From Candidatus Nitrospira nitrosa (lineage in GTDB: Bacteria > Nitrospirota > Nitrospiria > Nitrospirales > Nitrospiraceae): a stretch of DNA of 64,000 bases. The stretch covers positions 248,001-312,000 of the forward strand of contig NZ_CZQA01000001.1 in assembly GCF_001458735.1 (NCBI RefSeq), given 5' to 3'. Both the position numbers and the translations under genes were made by a program. The notes below the pieces were generated by a model, which worked only from the letters and a program-made list of their open reading frames with translations, searched no databases and had not been told where the DNA came from. Of the stretch, positions 18,623 to 27,993 are shown in pieces; position 1 is the stretch's first letter; every line of letters begins with the position of its first letter.

Positions 18623-21102
18623 ACGCCCCCTCACCTTCTTCGCCAACCGGCGCCAGATGGGGACTCAAGACCAAGATCATCGTGTCTATGCTGCTTGTCG
18701 GGCTGCTCCCACTCGTCGTTGGCCTGGGCATGGCGTTCAGGCAGGGGTCTCAAGAAATCCGAGAGGTCAGTGGGGAAAGCTTCGAAGCCTTAGCCACCGA
18801 AGCGGCCCGAAAACTCGACCTGCTCGTGGTGGAAGAGATCGCGCACACCGCTCGAATCGCGAATGATCCCACCATCATCCGAGAGCTTGAGCGCAGGCGT
18901 GACACCCCTAGCAGCTCCAGAGCGAGTACGGACTTGGAACGGCGATGGATGAACCGAGAGAACACTGCAGTCAAGTCCCTGACGAACAACTCGCTCAGTG
19001 CGCTGCTCCAAGACTACTTTTCCGGGGTCCATAGCGCACCGGGGCAGTTGCTTCCTCAAGTGGTTCGCTCCTCGACCAAGATGCTGTTCCTGACCGACGC
19101 CCAAGGCACACTGGTCGGAACTATGACCGACCACCCGGCTTTTCGTCATCAGGACGCTCGCTGGTGGCGCGGCGCCTTCAACAAGGGTGTCGGCAAGCTC
19201 TACATCGAAGACCTCCATTTTGACGAGAGGGTGAATGTCTATGTGTTCACCATCTCACTGCCGATCATGGATAGTCTCCGACATGGCGCCGTCGGCGTGC
19301 TCCATCGTGTGATCGATGCCAAGGAATTCTTCTCCCCTTCGACCCATACCATTCGGTTTGGGAAGACCGGTCACGTCATGTTGATCGATACCAACGGCAT
19401 CGTCATCAGCTGTCCTATTCTCCCGACCGGCGTTCCGCTGTCCGATTCGAGCTTGACGCCCCTCATCACTCCAAATCACTCCGGATGGGTCCAAGCATCA
19501 AGCGACGGCCATGGAGGGCATGAAACGTCCGTCATCGGCTTTGCGCCACTCCCGGAAACCAGCCGAGCCACCAACGGCTCAATCGAGAAGGGATCCTGGC
19601 ACACGTTCGTCTGGCAGTCATCCGATGAGCTCTTCGCGCCGATTCAGCATCTGTTCAGTTGGGTGCTGATGTTCGGCCTGGTGGCCATCACACTCCTGGC
19701 CTCACTGGGCTATGTCGCCGCCGGCCGCATCGTCACTCCTGTCCGACAGCTTCAGCAGGCAGCCCAGGCCATCGGACGCGGCGAGCTCAAGCGACCGATT
19801 CAGATCAATACCGGTGATGAGCTGGAAGATCTCGCCGATGAATTTAATCGCATGGATGCACAGTTGAAAGCCGCGTTTGCCGGCCTCACCAGCCAAGTGG
19901 AATTGAAAACCCAGGAAGTCCGAGTCCTTCAACAGTCGACAGACCAAATTCTGGATGCCGTTCCGACACCTATTCTTCTGATCGACGCGCACGAAGTCGT
20001 GCAGTATATCAATCAAGCTGGACGCGAATCGTTCCCATCGCAGGGGACGGTGCCAGGCTCGTCACTGTTTTCAATTCTCTCCCTCGACCAGGCACAACAG
20101 AAACGGCTACAAACGGAGTTCCGAGCGAACGGTAACGCACTGCTCACCGCAGCCATGAGTACATCAGAGACCGCGCCACGGGATCCGTTGATGCCGGACA
20201 CCGATCACGATTCGGCGAAGCATCGTGCTCAACTCCAGATCGGATCACGCATCTACCGGTATCAATGGTTTCGTCTGCCGGCCAGACCTGGAGGAGAAGA
20301 CAGCATTGGGCTGGTGCTTCGGGACACGACGGATGAGAGTCGACTACAAGATCAGCTGGTCCAGGCCGAAAAGTCGGGAAGCCTTGGCGTACTCACCGCT
20401 GGAATCGGCCACGAGCTGAACAATCCCTTGTTCGGTATCATCGGCTTAGGCGAGGTCATGCAGGATGAACAAGATATGGAAATGATCAAGAGCTACGCCA
20501 ACGACATTGTGGCCCATGGCCGACGTATGGCCGCCATCATCCGTGACTTCACCGGCGTGATAGACCGTGAGACGTCCGACAAACCGATCTCGGTCCCCAT
20601 GGAGCACATCGTGGATCAAGCCCTAACCACAGCCCAGGCTACGCTGGAAATGCAAAACATCGTGACCCACAAGCACTATGCAGGCACAACACCGGTCCTC
20701 GTCCTTCCGGACCAGCTTCGACAAGCCTTGGTGAACCTCGTGACCAATGCCGTCCAGGCTATGAACGGATGTGGCACACTCACGCTGACCACCGCCGTAA
20801 CAGGTAAGACCGTGACCACGACGATCGCTGATTCCGGTCCGGGCATCTCCAAACAACACCTCTCGAAGGTCTTCGATCCATTCTTCACAACAAAGGGGCA
20901 GGGCGAAGGATCAGGCCTCGGGCTCACCGTTGCAAGGCGCCTGATCCGCAAATGTGGTGGCGACATCCGCCTTGAGAGTCATGAAGGAGAAGGCACCATC
21001 TGCTCGATCACCTTGCCGCTTTGTTCCACACCATTACAGCAAGGAGACCCATGGACTACTTCGGCTTCGCACTCCGCACCACAGCCATCACATTCCTCGT
21101 AG
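18619..21102 (+). CDS. membrane histidine kinase with Cache sensor, HAMP and PAS domains
   Basis: An 827-residue kinase. Transmembrane helix 1 (about 18-40), a large periplasmic double-Cache-like domain (about 45-335), transmembrane helix 2 (about 346-370), HAMP (about 371-425), coiled coil, PAS (about 440-570), H box GIGHELNNPLFGIIG with His598, and a HATPase with NLVTNAVQAM, DSGPGISK and GSGLGLTVARRLI. It is translationally coupled to the Rossmann kinase through ATGA and its 3' end overlaps the haem-protein gene by 52 bp. The receiver two genes upstream is the likely target. The external ligand is not predictable from sequence. Confidence 0.9.
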   Translation: MNAPSPSSPTGARWGLKTKIIVSMLLVGLLPLVVGLGMAFRQGSQEIREVSGESFEALATEAARKLDLLVVEEIAHTARIANDPTIIRELERRRDTPSSSRASTDLERRWMNRENTAVKSLTNNSLSALLQDYFSGVHSAPGQLLPQVVRSSTKMLFLTDAQGTLVGTMTDHPAFRHQDARWWRGAFNKGVGKLYIEDLHFDERVNVYVFTISLPIMDSLRHGAVGVLHRVIDAKEFFSPSTHTIRFGKTGHVMLIDTNGIVISCPILPTGVPLSDSSLTPLITPNHSGWVQASSDGHGGHETSVIGFAPLPETSRATNGSIEKGSWHTFVWQSSDELFAPIQHLFSWVLMFGLVAITLLASLGYVAAGRIVTPVRQLQQAAQAIGRGELKRPIQINTGDELEDLADEFNRMDAQLKAAFAGLTSQVELKTQEVRVLQQSTDQILDAVPTPILLIDAHEVVQYINQAGRESFPSQGTVPGSSLFSILSLDQAQQKRLQTEFRANGNALLTAAMSTSETAPRDPLMPDTDHDSAKHRAQLQIGSRIYRYQWFRLPARPGGEDSIGLVLRDTTDESRLQDQLVQAEKSGSLGVLTAGIGHELNNPLFGIIGLGEVMQDEQDMEMIKSYANDIVAHGRRMAAIIRDFTGVIDRETSDKPISVPMEHIVDQALTTAQATLEMQNIVTHKHYAGTTPVLVLPDQLRQALVNLVTNAVQAMNGCGTLTLTTAVTGKTVTTTIADSGPGISKQHLSKVFDPFFTTKGQGEGSGLGLTVARRLIRKCGGDIRLESHEGEGTICSITLPLCSTPLQQGDPWTTSASHSAPQPSHSS

Positions 21103-21644
21103 GGGGACTCTGGGGAGCGGGCGCACTGCTTTCTGCCAAGGAGCGGTCAACGGCTGCCGGTATTGCTCCGGAGAAAGTCGCCGATTATATCCATGCGGTC
21201 TTGGAAGCGGACCGTTCGTTCTATACCACACACGTCGTCAACCGAATGCAGGAACAGGGGATTGTGGCCGCGACGGAACAGTGGGAGCAAGGCAAAGGAC
21301 TCCCCTTGCCGGCACAATTCCTCCAACATTCCGGTCGACTGGTTGCCGAAGCCGGCTACGGCATTCGCTACAAGCTCATTGGATTCTCCCCAATCTATCA
21401 GCGCAATGCACCGGCCACAGAGTTTGAACGAAGCGCGCTGGAGCTCCTTCGACGGCAGCCAGATCGACCAGTCACCGGAGTGGTATCCAGCGGCAAGAAA
21501 CAGTACTTCCAGGCCATCTATGCAGATCGTGCCCTGTCGCCTGCCTGCGTTGCCTGCCACAATAGCCACCCACTCAGTCCAAAACAGGATTTCAAGCTGA
21601 ACGATGTCATGGGCGGAATCGCGATTACGATCCCACTGGAGTAG
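21051..21644 (+). CDS. DUF3365 (Tll0287-like) haem c protein
   Basis: A 197-residue exported protein: signal peptide (residues about 8-29) and a DUF3365 domain with the haem-attachment motif Cys166-Val-Ala-Cys169-His170 in SPACVACHNSHP. In this family a c-type haem sits in a PAS-like fold and is thought to sense redox state or a gas. AAGGAG lies before the ATG, which lies inside the end of the preceding kinase gene in another frame, so translation is probably coupled. Here the sensor is a separate periplasmic protein rather than fused to the kinase, so it may signal to that kinase's Cache domain. Haem ligation beyond CxxCH is not clear. Confidence 0.85.
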   Translation: MDYFGFALRTTAITFLVGGLWGAGALLSAKERSTAAGIAPEKVADYIHAVLEADRSFYTTHVVNRMQEQGIVAATEQWEQGKGLPLPAQFLQHSGRLVAEAGYGIRYKLIGFSPIYQRNAPATEFERSALELLRRQPDRPVTGVVSSGKKQYFQAIYADRALSPACVACHNSHPLSPKQDFKLNDVMGGIAITIPLE

Positions 21645-21699
21645 CAGAATGGGAAAAGCGTTAGCCCACACTATTCGTGACGGTTCATTGTGAAATCGC

Positions 21700-21853
21700 G
21701 TAGTCGCGTTGCGAGACGAGCACATGGAGCCCTGAGGAACCGAAGCATACGTGAAACAGTATATCGAGGTTGCGAGGGGCGAGCCTGCCTGCCGAAGGCT
21801 CGTCGCAGCAGTGAATTCGCGATTGCAGCAGAAGCGTTCATGAATGCTGCGGG
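21700..21853. repeat. structured intergenic repeat-like element
   Basis: The spacer between the haem protein and the permease contains a segment that does not code but has several local inverted repeats: CGAGCCT/AGGCTCG (21780-21786 with 21796-21802) and GCAGCA/TGCTGC near 21824-21850. Its composition (GAACCGAAGCATACGTG and GAAGCGTTCATGAATGCTGC) looks like a dispersed repeat of the genome, which cannot be tested from one window. It may also end transcription between the convergent genes. Confidence 0.4.
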
Positions 21854-22951
21854 TTAGGAAGGAGTGGACGGGTCGACGAGAATAGCGGTCTGCTTGAGGT
21901 GGTATTCCTCACGATAGATCTGGACAGCCGTCATCAACAAACTGACCATAATCGGTCCGATGAAGATGCCCAGGATGCCATACAGAGCGAGACCTCCAAG
22001 GACGCTCAGTACAAGGGGCAAGACCGGAATCTGCACATCTTGGCCAATCAACCAGGGCCGAAGAAATTGATCGACCATCGACACGACTCCGATTCCCCAG
22101 GCCAGCATGATGAGGGCCTTACCAGTCGTCCCCATCCAGAAGAGATAGAGTGCTACCGGTCCCCAAACCAATCCGGTCCCCCCAAACGGAATCGGTGCCA
22201 GCACGACGGTTAACGCCATCAGTCCGATCGGAAACGGGACATCGAGTGCAAGGTACGCCATTCCGGCCAGGAGTCCCTGGACGATAGCGGTCACCAGCAT
22301 CCCTTTGACGACCGCCCGAATCGTTTGATCCAAGCGAATCAGGATTTTTGACTTATGTGACTCTTCCATCGGAATCAGGTCGTAGAGCACAGAGAGCCAC
22401 TGCCGGCCATCCTTGAGGAGGAAGAACAGAATCAGCAGCGTCATGAAGAAATTGGCCACGAGTGCGAAGGTATTCTTCAGCAATCCTCCCATCCCGCCGA
22501 CTAGCAATTGGCTGAGCTCCTTCACCCCGGTCATCACGGACTGCTCCAATGAAATCGACGGGGTAACGGCACCTGACATCGCAGACTTCAGCCACCCGCC
22601 GATGACCGGAATTGCCGCCACCTGTTCCGGCAACCGCTGCAATCCGCCGGCTGAGATCCAGGTCCGAATGGCTTCTTCAGCCCCGCTCGCTTCCCGGACC
22701 AGCATCACCCCCATCGCCACCAACGGCACGACTACAATGCCCAACGCGCCGACGGTCAGCAGCGCGGCGGACAGCGCGTCCTTTCCGGCAAATAGATGCG
22801 TCAGTCTCTGATGGAGAGGAAACGCCCAATGCGCTAACAAGCCGGCCCACAAGGCGGAAAAGACAAATGGCCTAAACATCAAACCAATCTGGTAGAGCAG
22901 GAGTACCAGAAGCGAAAAGAACACCACGGAAAAGATCTGCTGTCGAGTCAT
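21854..22951 (-). CDS. AI-2E/PerM family permease
   Basis: A 365-residue membrane protein of the AI-2E transporter (PerM/YdiK/TqsA) superfamily with about eight helices. The C-terminal half shows the family features: an amphipathic linker with HKSKILIRLDQTIRAVVKG, then GLLAGMAYLALDVPFPIGL and PFGGTGLVWGPVALYLFWMG. Members export the signal AI-2, act as sodium/proton antiporters, or have no known role, so the substrate is undecided. The start is uncertain: ATG 22951 is used because the protein then begins just before the first helix; a GTG at 23014 would add 21 residues. Confidence 0.85.
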   Translation of the reverse strand: MTRQQIFSVVFFSLLVLLLYQIGLMFRPFVFSALWAGLLAHWAFPLHQRLTHLFAGKDALSAALLTVGALGIVVVPLVAMGVMLVREASGAEEAIRTWISAGGLQRLPEQVAAIPVIGGWLKSAMSGAVTPSISLEQSVMTGVKELSQLLVGGMGGLLKNTFALVANFFMTLLILFFLLKDGRQWLSVLYDLIPMEESHKSKILIRLDQTIRAVVKGMLVTAIVQGLLAGMAYLALDVPFPIGLMALTVVLAPIPFGGTGLVWGPVALYLFWMGTTGKALIMLAWGIGVVSMVDQFLRPWLIGQDVQIPVLPLVLSVLGGLALYGILGIFIGPIMVSLLMTAVQIYREEYHLKQTAILVDPSTPS

Positions 22952-23088
22952 GGAAGATGCCGAAGTCTCATGAAAAGGTCCTGAGTAAATAGCAGATCTG
23001 AGGGCGTCTGTCACGAGAGGAGCTGGAAGGCTGACAGTAACAGGCTTATCGGATGCCGTGGGGAAGGAGCACGAGAAGAAGTGCTGGA

Positions 23089-23532
23089 CTAGAGATCGAC
23101 TTCTCTTCCGATTAATGCGACCGGTTTATTGCGATGCGCATTCATGTCGCGAACGTTGCCGGGCAACCGCTGAGCTTCTTCGGGCCAGCCGGTGACACCC
23201 ATATCACTCACCCCTTGAAACTTGGCACCCTCCTCCATCAGCAGCGTGGGGCAATGCACTTCACCGATGAGAATTGCGGTTTTGAGGAGTTGCACCTTCC
23301 CCGTTGCGGTCACCGTTGCTTTGATCCGTCCACTGCTGACGAGGGAGTCCGCATGGATCGCGCCTTTCACCACACCGTCCTCGCCGACAATGACCTCCCC
23401 TTTCGTGTGCACATCACCTTCCAATCGCCCATCGATACGTACCGTGCCGTCGACTCTGATTTCACCCTTCAGCTCAACCCCCTTCGCCAACAGCGTAATA
23501 TTGCCGTCGTCTCCATACCCGGTCTTCTTCAT
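23089..23532 (-). CDS. bactofilin (polymer-forming cytoskeletal protein)
   Basis: A 147-residue bactofilin. The central DUF583 right-handed beta-helix (about 12-110) shows the regular turn pattern: GVELKGEIRVDGTVRIDG, RLEGDVHTKGEVIVGE, GVVKGAIHADSLVSSG, then TVTATGKVQLLKTA. Short, disordered ends flank it. Bactofilins polymerise without nucleotide and organise cell-wall enzymes at membrane sites. The gene stands directly downstream of a class A penicillin-binding protein gene's 3' neighbourhood (same strand, about 100 bp), which suits a wall-related role. Confidence 0.93.
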   Translation of the reverse strand: MKKTGYGDDGNITLLAKGVELKGEIRVDGTVRIDGRLEGDVHTKGEVIVGEDGVVKGAIHADSLVSSGRIKATVTATGKVQLLKTAILIGEVHCPTLLMEEGAKFQGVSDMGVTGWPEEAQRLPGNVRDMNAHRNKPVALIGREVDL

Positions 23533-23632
23533 GGGACCTCCCCCATACAGGCCAATCGTCTCTACAAGAGTACCTGAGGGCCATGGATAGACCTAACGGT
23601 TTGTGGAATTCAGCGAGGCACGTCCACCCCGG

Positions 23633-25945
23633 TTAAGGAGAGACCCCAAATGTCTCTTTCAGCTGTTCAAGAAACCCACCTCCATGCACTTCGCAGTAGA
23701 CGGTCGGCTCCGTCCCCACGATAAAGAACTCCGTTCTCTGTTCGGGACATTGTGCCGTCGCGAGCTGGCCGGTTCGCGGATCGATCCGACGCTCCACAAT
23801 CCCGGGAGGCGGCTCAAAGTCGCCGTGCTGTCGTGGAATCAGTCGCACGGCCAATTCACTCCAAATCGGAAGAGCAGCTTGTGCACCGGTCAGTTTAATC
23901 GGACGCTCGTCGTCGAACCCCACCCAGACTCCGATCGCAAGATCAGGTGTATAGCCGATGAACCAGGCATCCCGATAGCCATCCGTCGTTCCGGTCTTCC
24001 CTGCAACAGGCCCCTGCACCCCCATGGCTCTGGCCTTGACGGCCGTCCCATGATCCACCACGCCTTTCAGCAATGAGGTGACCAAAAAGGTGCCTTGGGG
24101 GCTGGCGGCTTGGCGCCGATCGACCGTCGGACTCCAGATCGTCTCCCCACCGTCCCTCACGAGGTTGGAAAGGGCCACGGGATGGACGACGACGCCTCCG
24201 TTTGCGAGCCCCGTATAGGCCGCCGTAATCTGGAGCAGAGAAACCGCGGAGCTTCCTAAGGCCAAGGACAGATTGTCCGCAAGCGGTGTCGCAATCCCGA
24301 ATGCCTGGAGCAGGCTCGTAAGCGGCGCAATGCCGGTTCGGTGAGCCGTCCGTACGGCAGGAACGTTCAACGACTGTTCCAGCGCCGTTCGAGCGGAGAC
24401 CTGCCCTCGATACTGTCGATCGTAATTCTGAGGCGACCATGACCCGGTGCCTGATTCCAACGTCAATGGTTCATCCGCCAATAAGGTCGCGGCCGTTAAC
24501 CCGGCCTCTCCTTGATCCCGTGCCGCTTCAAAACCGGCCAGATAGACAAACGGTTTAAACAGAGACCCAGCGGATCGACGGGCCTGCACCGCCCGATTAA
24601 ATTGGCTTGTGCGATAGTCCCGCCCACCGACCATCGCCAGCACATGGCCATGCTTGACATCCAATACGACGACGGCACCTTGAAGCGGCGAGTCTCCATC
24701 GACCAGCGACGGATACGTTTTTTCAAGTTTGGCCAACCCCCGTTGTAGAGCCTGCGCGGCAAGTTGCTGCGCTCGAGGATCGAGGGTCGAGTAGACCCGG
24801 GCACCCTCAGGAATTTCCTGCCTGATACCTTCTTCGATTTCTCGAAGGAGATGGTCGACAAAATACGGCGCATCTGTGAGCACATCTTGAGCCAGCACGA
24901 CCTTCACCGGTCGATTCAGCGAACGCTTCAAGGCGTCCTCCGTCAACAGCCCCTCGTCCCGGAGTCGGCGAAGCACCACGTTTCTCCGTTTGGTGGCATT
25001 CTCAATGTTCTTGACCGGTGAATAGACGTTCGGCCCTTTCACCAACCCCACGATCAATGCCACCTCTTCGATCGACAGGCTTTCCACGGTCTTGCCGAAA
25101 TATCGGTGGGCTGCCTCTCCCACACCGTAAATGGAGACCGGCCCCGCCTGGCCGAGGTAAATTTCATTGAGATAACTTTCGAGGATGTCTTCCTTGCGGT
25201 ACTTGAACTCAAGCGCCACAGCAGCCACGACTTCCCGTATCTTTCGCCCCATCGTGCGCTGCGGGGAGTAAAAGAGGTTCTTCGCAAGCTGCTGGGTCAA
25301 AGTACTCCCCCCCTGCACCACGGCGCCGTGCGTCAGGTTGGTCCAGAGCGCACGGCCAACGGCAATAGGATCAACGCCGACATGGGAGAAGAATCGACGA
25401 TCTTCGACCGCCAGGAGCGCACGAATCAGCGTGGGAGGCACACGGTTCAAGGGAATCCATTCTCGAACCTGTCTGGTTCCGCCGCGCATGCCGCTGATCA
25501 ACGTCGGCTCAAGCGAAACCAGTGCAGTCGGTTGCCCATCGGATGCCGAGAGCACCTCGGTCACAATCCCGTCCGCCAGCGTCAATCTGACCACACGCGC
25601 CGGCAGCCGGCTTTCCTCTTGAGCATGGAGAAAGATGTCGATGGCCTCATTGGTCGCAACATATTCACCGGCCGCCCGTGGACGACCATTGACTCGCCGG
25701 TATTCCAAACGATGGAGACGATCAAACAAACCTGCATCCTGAAGATGCAGGCCAGGTGCGAGGGAAAACGGTGCCCCGTAGATCAGGAGCGGAGGATGTT
25801 CATCACTCTTCGGCAGCGCCAAACTGCCGGAAAGAAAGACGCCATAGCCTCCTAACAGAGCGAGAGCTCCGCCCAAGAGAAGGAGGATGAGTAGAACAAA
25901 CCGCTTCGCGAATGAATAGAGCCGAGAACGAGCACGAGATGCCAT
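23633..25945 (-). CDS. class A penicillin-binding protein (PBP1B-like)
   Basis: A 770-residue bifunctional peptidoglycan synthase. N-terminal membrane anchor (about 12-35), a UB2H-like region (RLEYRRVNGRPRAAGEYV), a glycosyltransferase domain with the catalytic Glu in VEDRRFFSHVGVDP and GGSTLTQQLAKNLF, then a transpeptidase domain with Ser461-Leu-Phe-Lys464 in SAGSLFKPF, an SLN motif in EQSLNVPAVR and KTG in AGKTGTTDGYRDAWF. It polymerises lipid II and cross-links stem peptides in the periplasm. The UB2H-like segment points to the PBP1B rather than PBP1A type; no LpoB-like activator is visible nearby. Confidence 0.93.
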   Translation of the reverse strand: MASRARSRLYSFAKRFVLLILLLLGGALALLGGYGVFLSGSLALPKSDEHPPLLIYGAPFSLAPGLHLQDAGLFDRLHRLEYRRVNGRPRAAGEYVATNEAIDIFLHAQEESRLPARVVRLTLADGIVTEVLSASDGQPTALVSLEPTLISGMRGGTRQVREWIPLNRVPPTLIRALLAVEDRRFFSHVGVDPIAVGRALWTNLTHGAVVQGGSTLTQQLAKNLFYSPQRTMGRKIREVVAAVALEFKYRKEDILESYLNEIYLGQAGPVSIYGVGEAAHRYFGKTVESLSIEEVALIVGLVKGPNVYSPVKNIENATKRRNVVLRRLRDEGLLTEDALKRSLNRPVKVVLAQDVLTDAPYFVDHLLREIEEGIRQEIPEGARVYSTLDPRAQQLAAQALQRGLAKLEKTYPSLVDGDSPLQGAVVVLDVKHGHVLAMVGGRDYRTSQFNRAVQARRSAGSLFKPFVYLAGFEAARDQGEAGLTAATLLADEPLTLESGTGSWSPQNYDRQYRGQVSARTALEQSLNVPAVRTAHRTGIAPLTSLLQAFGIATPLADNLSLALGSSAVSLLQITAAYTGLANGGVVVHPVALSNLVRDGGETIWSPTVDRRQAASPQGTFLVTSLLKGVVDHGTAVKARAMGVQGPVAGKTGTTDGYRDAWFIGYTPDLAIGVWVGFDDERPIKLTGAQAALPIWSELAVRLIPRQHGDFEPPPGIVERRIDPRTGQLATAQCPEQRTEFFIVGTEPTVYCEVHGGGFLEQLKETFGVSP

Positions 25946-26046
25946 GCACTCAGCTTACCCTGCAGACTCTGAGAAGTGGAATAGGGCGTTGGAAGAAAAG
26001 AGCGACAGTTTGTGAAAAGGCCGTCCATAGCCATTTTGCAGAATCG

Positions 26047-27972
26047 TCAGACCGGAACCTCAATTGGAGTGACCGGCAGATCTAACACGAAGGTAGCCCC
26101 TCGTCCCGGTCCGTCACTACGGGCCTGAAGTGTCCCCCCAAGATTCTTGGCAGCAAGCATCGCACTGTGCAGTCCAATGCCGTGCCCATCGGATCTGGTG
26201 GTAAACCCCTGGGTAAAGAGGCGAGAGAGATGGGCTTCCGCGATCCCCACACCGGTATCCATGATCTCAAACCGAACAAAACCGGGACGATCCGTTGCGG
26301 CGCCAACCTGGAGCGTCAATCGGTGAGGCTTGTCCGGTAGCGCTTCCATCGCCTTTTGGGCATTGCTGACCAGGTTGACTAATACCTGCAGAACCTGATG
26401 CCGGTCACAGAACCCTTCGAGGTCCTTGTCGTACCGCTCCACAATCTCGTAGCCTCGTCGATCAAGCGTCGGACGGTGGATGGCGAGGGCTTGCTCCATC
26501 ATATTCTGAAAGCGTACCGGCTCCCACATCGCTCGCGCTGATCTGGCCAGGTGGACCTGCCGGTCGACCACCTGGCGGATATGGTCGACATTGCGACTCA
26601 ATCCGATGAGTTCTGACTCCACCTGAGCGTGATTCTCCGTCACCGATTCGGCCAGCATCGTCAGGTAGGAGGGAATCTGCTTCCCTTGCACATCCTCGGA
26701 CAAGTAATGCACGAGCTCATGCCGATGTTGTTGCAACAGCGAGGCAAGCACGGCGATGTCGTCGATTGGGACTCGCTTCAAGGCACGCGTGGCAACATCG
26801 ATGGAAATATTGACGCTATTGAGTACGTTCCCAACATTGTGCAGCACGGTTGATGCCACATCAGCCATCCCTACCGACCGAGAACGTTCAAGTAATTTGC
26901 GATTCAACTCCTCCCGTTCCGTCTGAATCCGTTTCCGCTCTTCGACCTCCTGCGTGAGTGCGTCATTCGCCTGTTCCAACTGTTCATTTTGTGCGACCAC
27001 TTTGGATTGTGATTGCTCAAGCTTGGTAATGGCATCCCGCAGCTGCGCCTTGGCGTCATCCACATCCGTCACGTCGTGACATGAAACGAGGATGCCTCTC
27101 ACAACGTCCCCTTCCTCGAGAATTGGCATACTGGTCACAGACAGCGTATGGAGTCCGCCCGCTGGGACACGAAACCCGAGCCGAACCCCCTGCTGGAGCA
27201 TCTTGCATTCGATGGCGCGTTCCCATGGATATGCGGACAGTGTGGAAGATGGCGCGTCAGGGTCCTGCTTCCAGTCAAACCGCGAGAGGGGACGACCCAG
27301 GATGGATGATAACGATTGATGAACCAATCGGCAAAATGCCTCATTGGCCAAGATGATAGCCCCTGACCGGTCCACCAGTACCACACTGTCGGTGAGGCTA
27401 TCGAGCGCGCCTTTCACCCGTGGAGGGATGACCTCTGATGGGTCCACATGTCGGAGTGTCCTCGCCAGGAGGGCGAGAGTACCGATGAACATCAGCACGG
27501 CAACCACGGCCACAAACCGAGGCCATGCACCGGTCAGCCAGGTCTCCTCAACAGACCGATGGATTGGTTTGAAGGAGATCTGCAACGTCGCCCAGGGTGA
27601 GGAAGCCCGGTGGATAGGAACCTGTATGTGAGTCAAGGTTGACTGTCGCGCCGGCGGTTCAACCCAATACCGATCGTGATCGCCGACGGTAATCAGCCGT
27701 TCGCCACCCATTACCTGAATGGCCATGGACTGGATCTCTGATTCATGCGCCACTAACGCCCGCACGGCACTCTCCAGCGCCGACTGTTGGCTGGAAGCAG
27801 CAAGGATCGCATACTCGATAGCCAGTGATTCACTAAGGGTCTTTCGCGCCGCAAAGATGTGGGTCCGCTCAGCAGAGTCCAGATCAACCAGTGCCGCTCC
27901 TATGGCCAGAGCACCGATCGTGATCCCGACCAGACAGAGGCTGATCACCAGAATAGGTAAAAACCGATTCAT
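26047..27972 (-). CDS. membrane histidine kinase with PAS domain, HNxGN-type
   Basis: A 641-residue kinase: transmembrane helix 1 (about 5-27), short extracytoplasmic domain (about 30-155), transmembrane helix 2 (about 158-178), PAS (about 190-310), a coiled coil rich in Glu/Gln, the H box TVLHNVGNVLNSV with His378, and a HATPase domain with VLVNLVSNAQKAM, DTGVGIAEA and HGIGLHSAML. The H box differs from the usual HELRTP form. No response regulator is adjacent. The gene begins only 21 bp after the stop of the giant repeat protein, so both are probably on one transcript. Confidence 0.9.
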   Translation of the reverse strand: MNRFLPILVISLCLVGITIGALAIGAALVDLDSAERTHIFAARKTLSESLAIEYAILAASSQQSALESAVRALVAHESEIQSMAIQVMGGERLITVGDHDRYWVEPPARQSTLTHIQVPIHRASSPWATLQISFKPIHRSVEETWLTGAWPRFVAVVAVLMFIGTLALLARTLRHVDPSEVIPPRVKGALDSLTDSVVLVDRSGAIILANEAFCRLVHQSLSSILGRPLSRFDWKQDPDAPSSTLSAYPWERAIECKMLQQGVRLGFRVPAGGLHTLSVTSMPILEEGDVVRGILVSCHDVTDVDDAKAQLRDAITKLEQSQSKVVAQNEQLEQANDALTQEVEERKRIQTEREELNRKLLERSRSVGMADVASTVLHNVGNVLNSVNISIDVATRALKRVPIDDIAVLASLLQQHRHELVHYLSEDVQGKQIPSYLTMLAESVTENHAQVESELIGLSRNVDHIRQVVDRQVHLARSARAMWEPVRFQNMMEQALAIHRPTLDRRGYEIVERYDKDLEGFCDRHQVLQVLVNLVSNAQKAMEALPDKPHRLTLQVGAATDRPGFVRFEIMDTGVGIAEAHLSRLFTQGFTTRSDGHGIGLHSAMLAAKNLGGTLQARSDGPGRGATFVLDLPVTPIEVPV

Positions 27973-27993
27973 AGTCTTCTTGTCGACGGCCGA

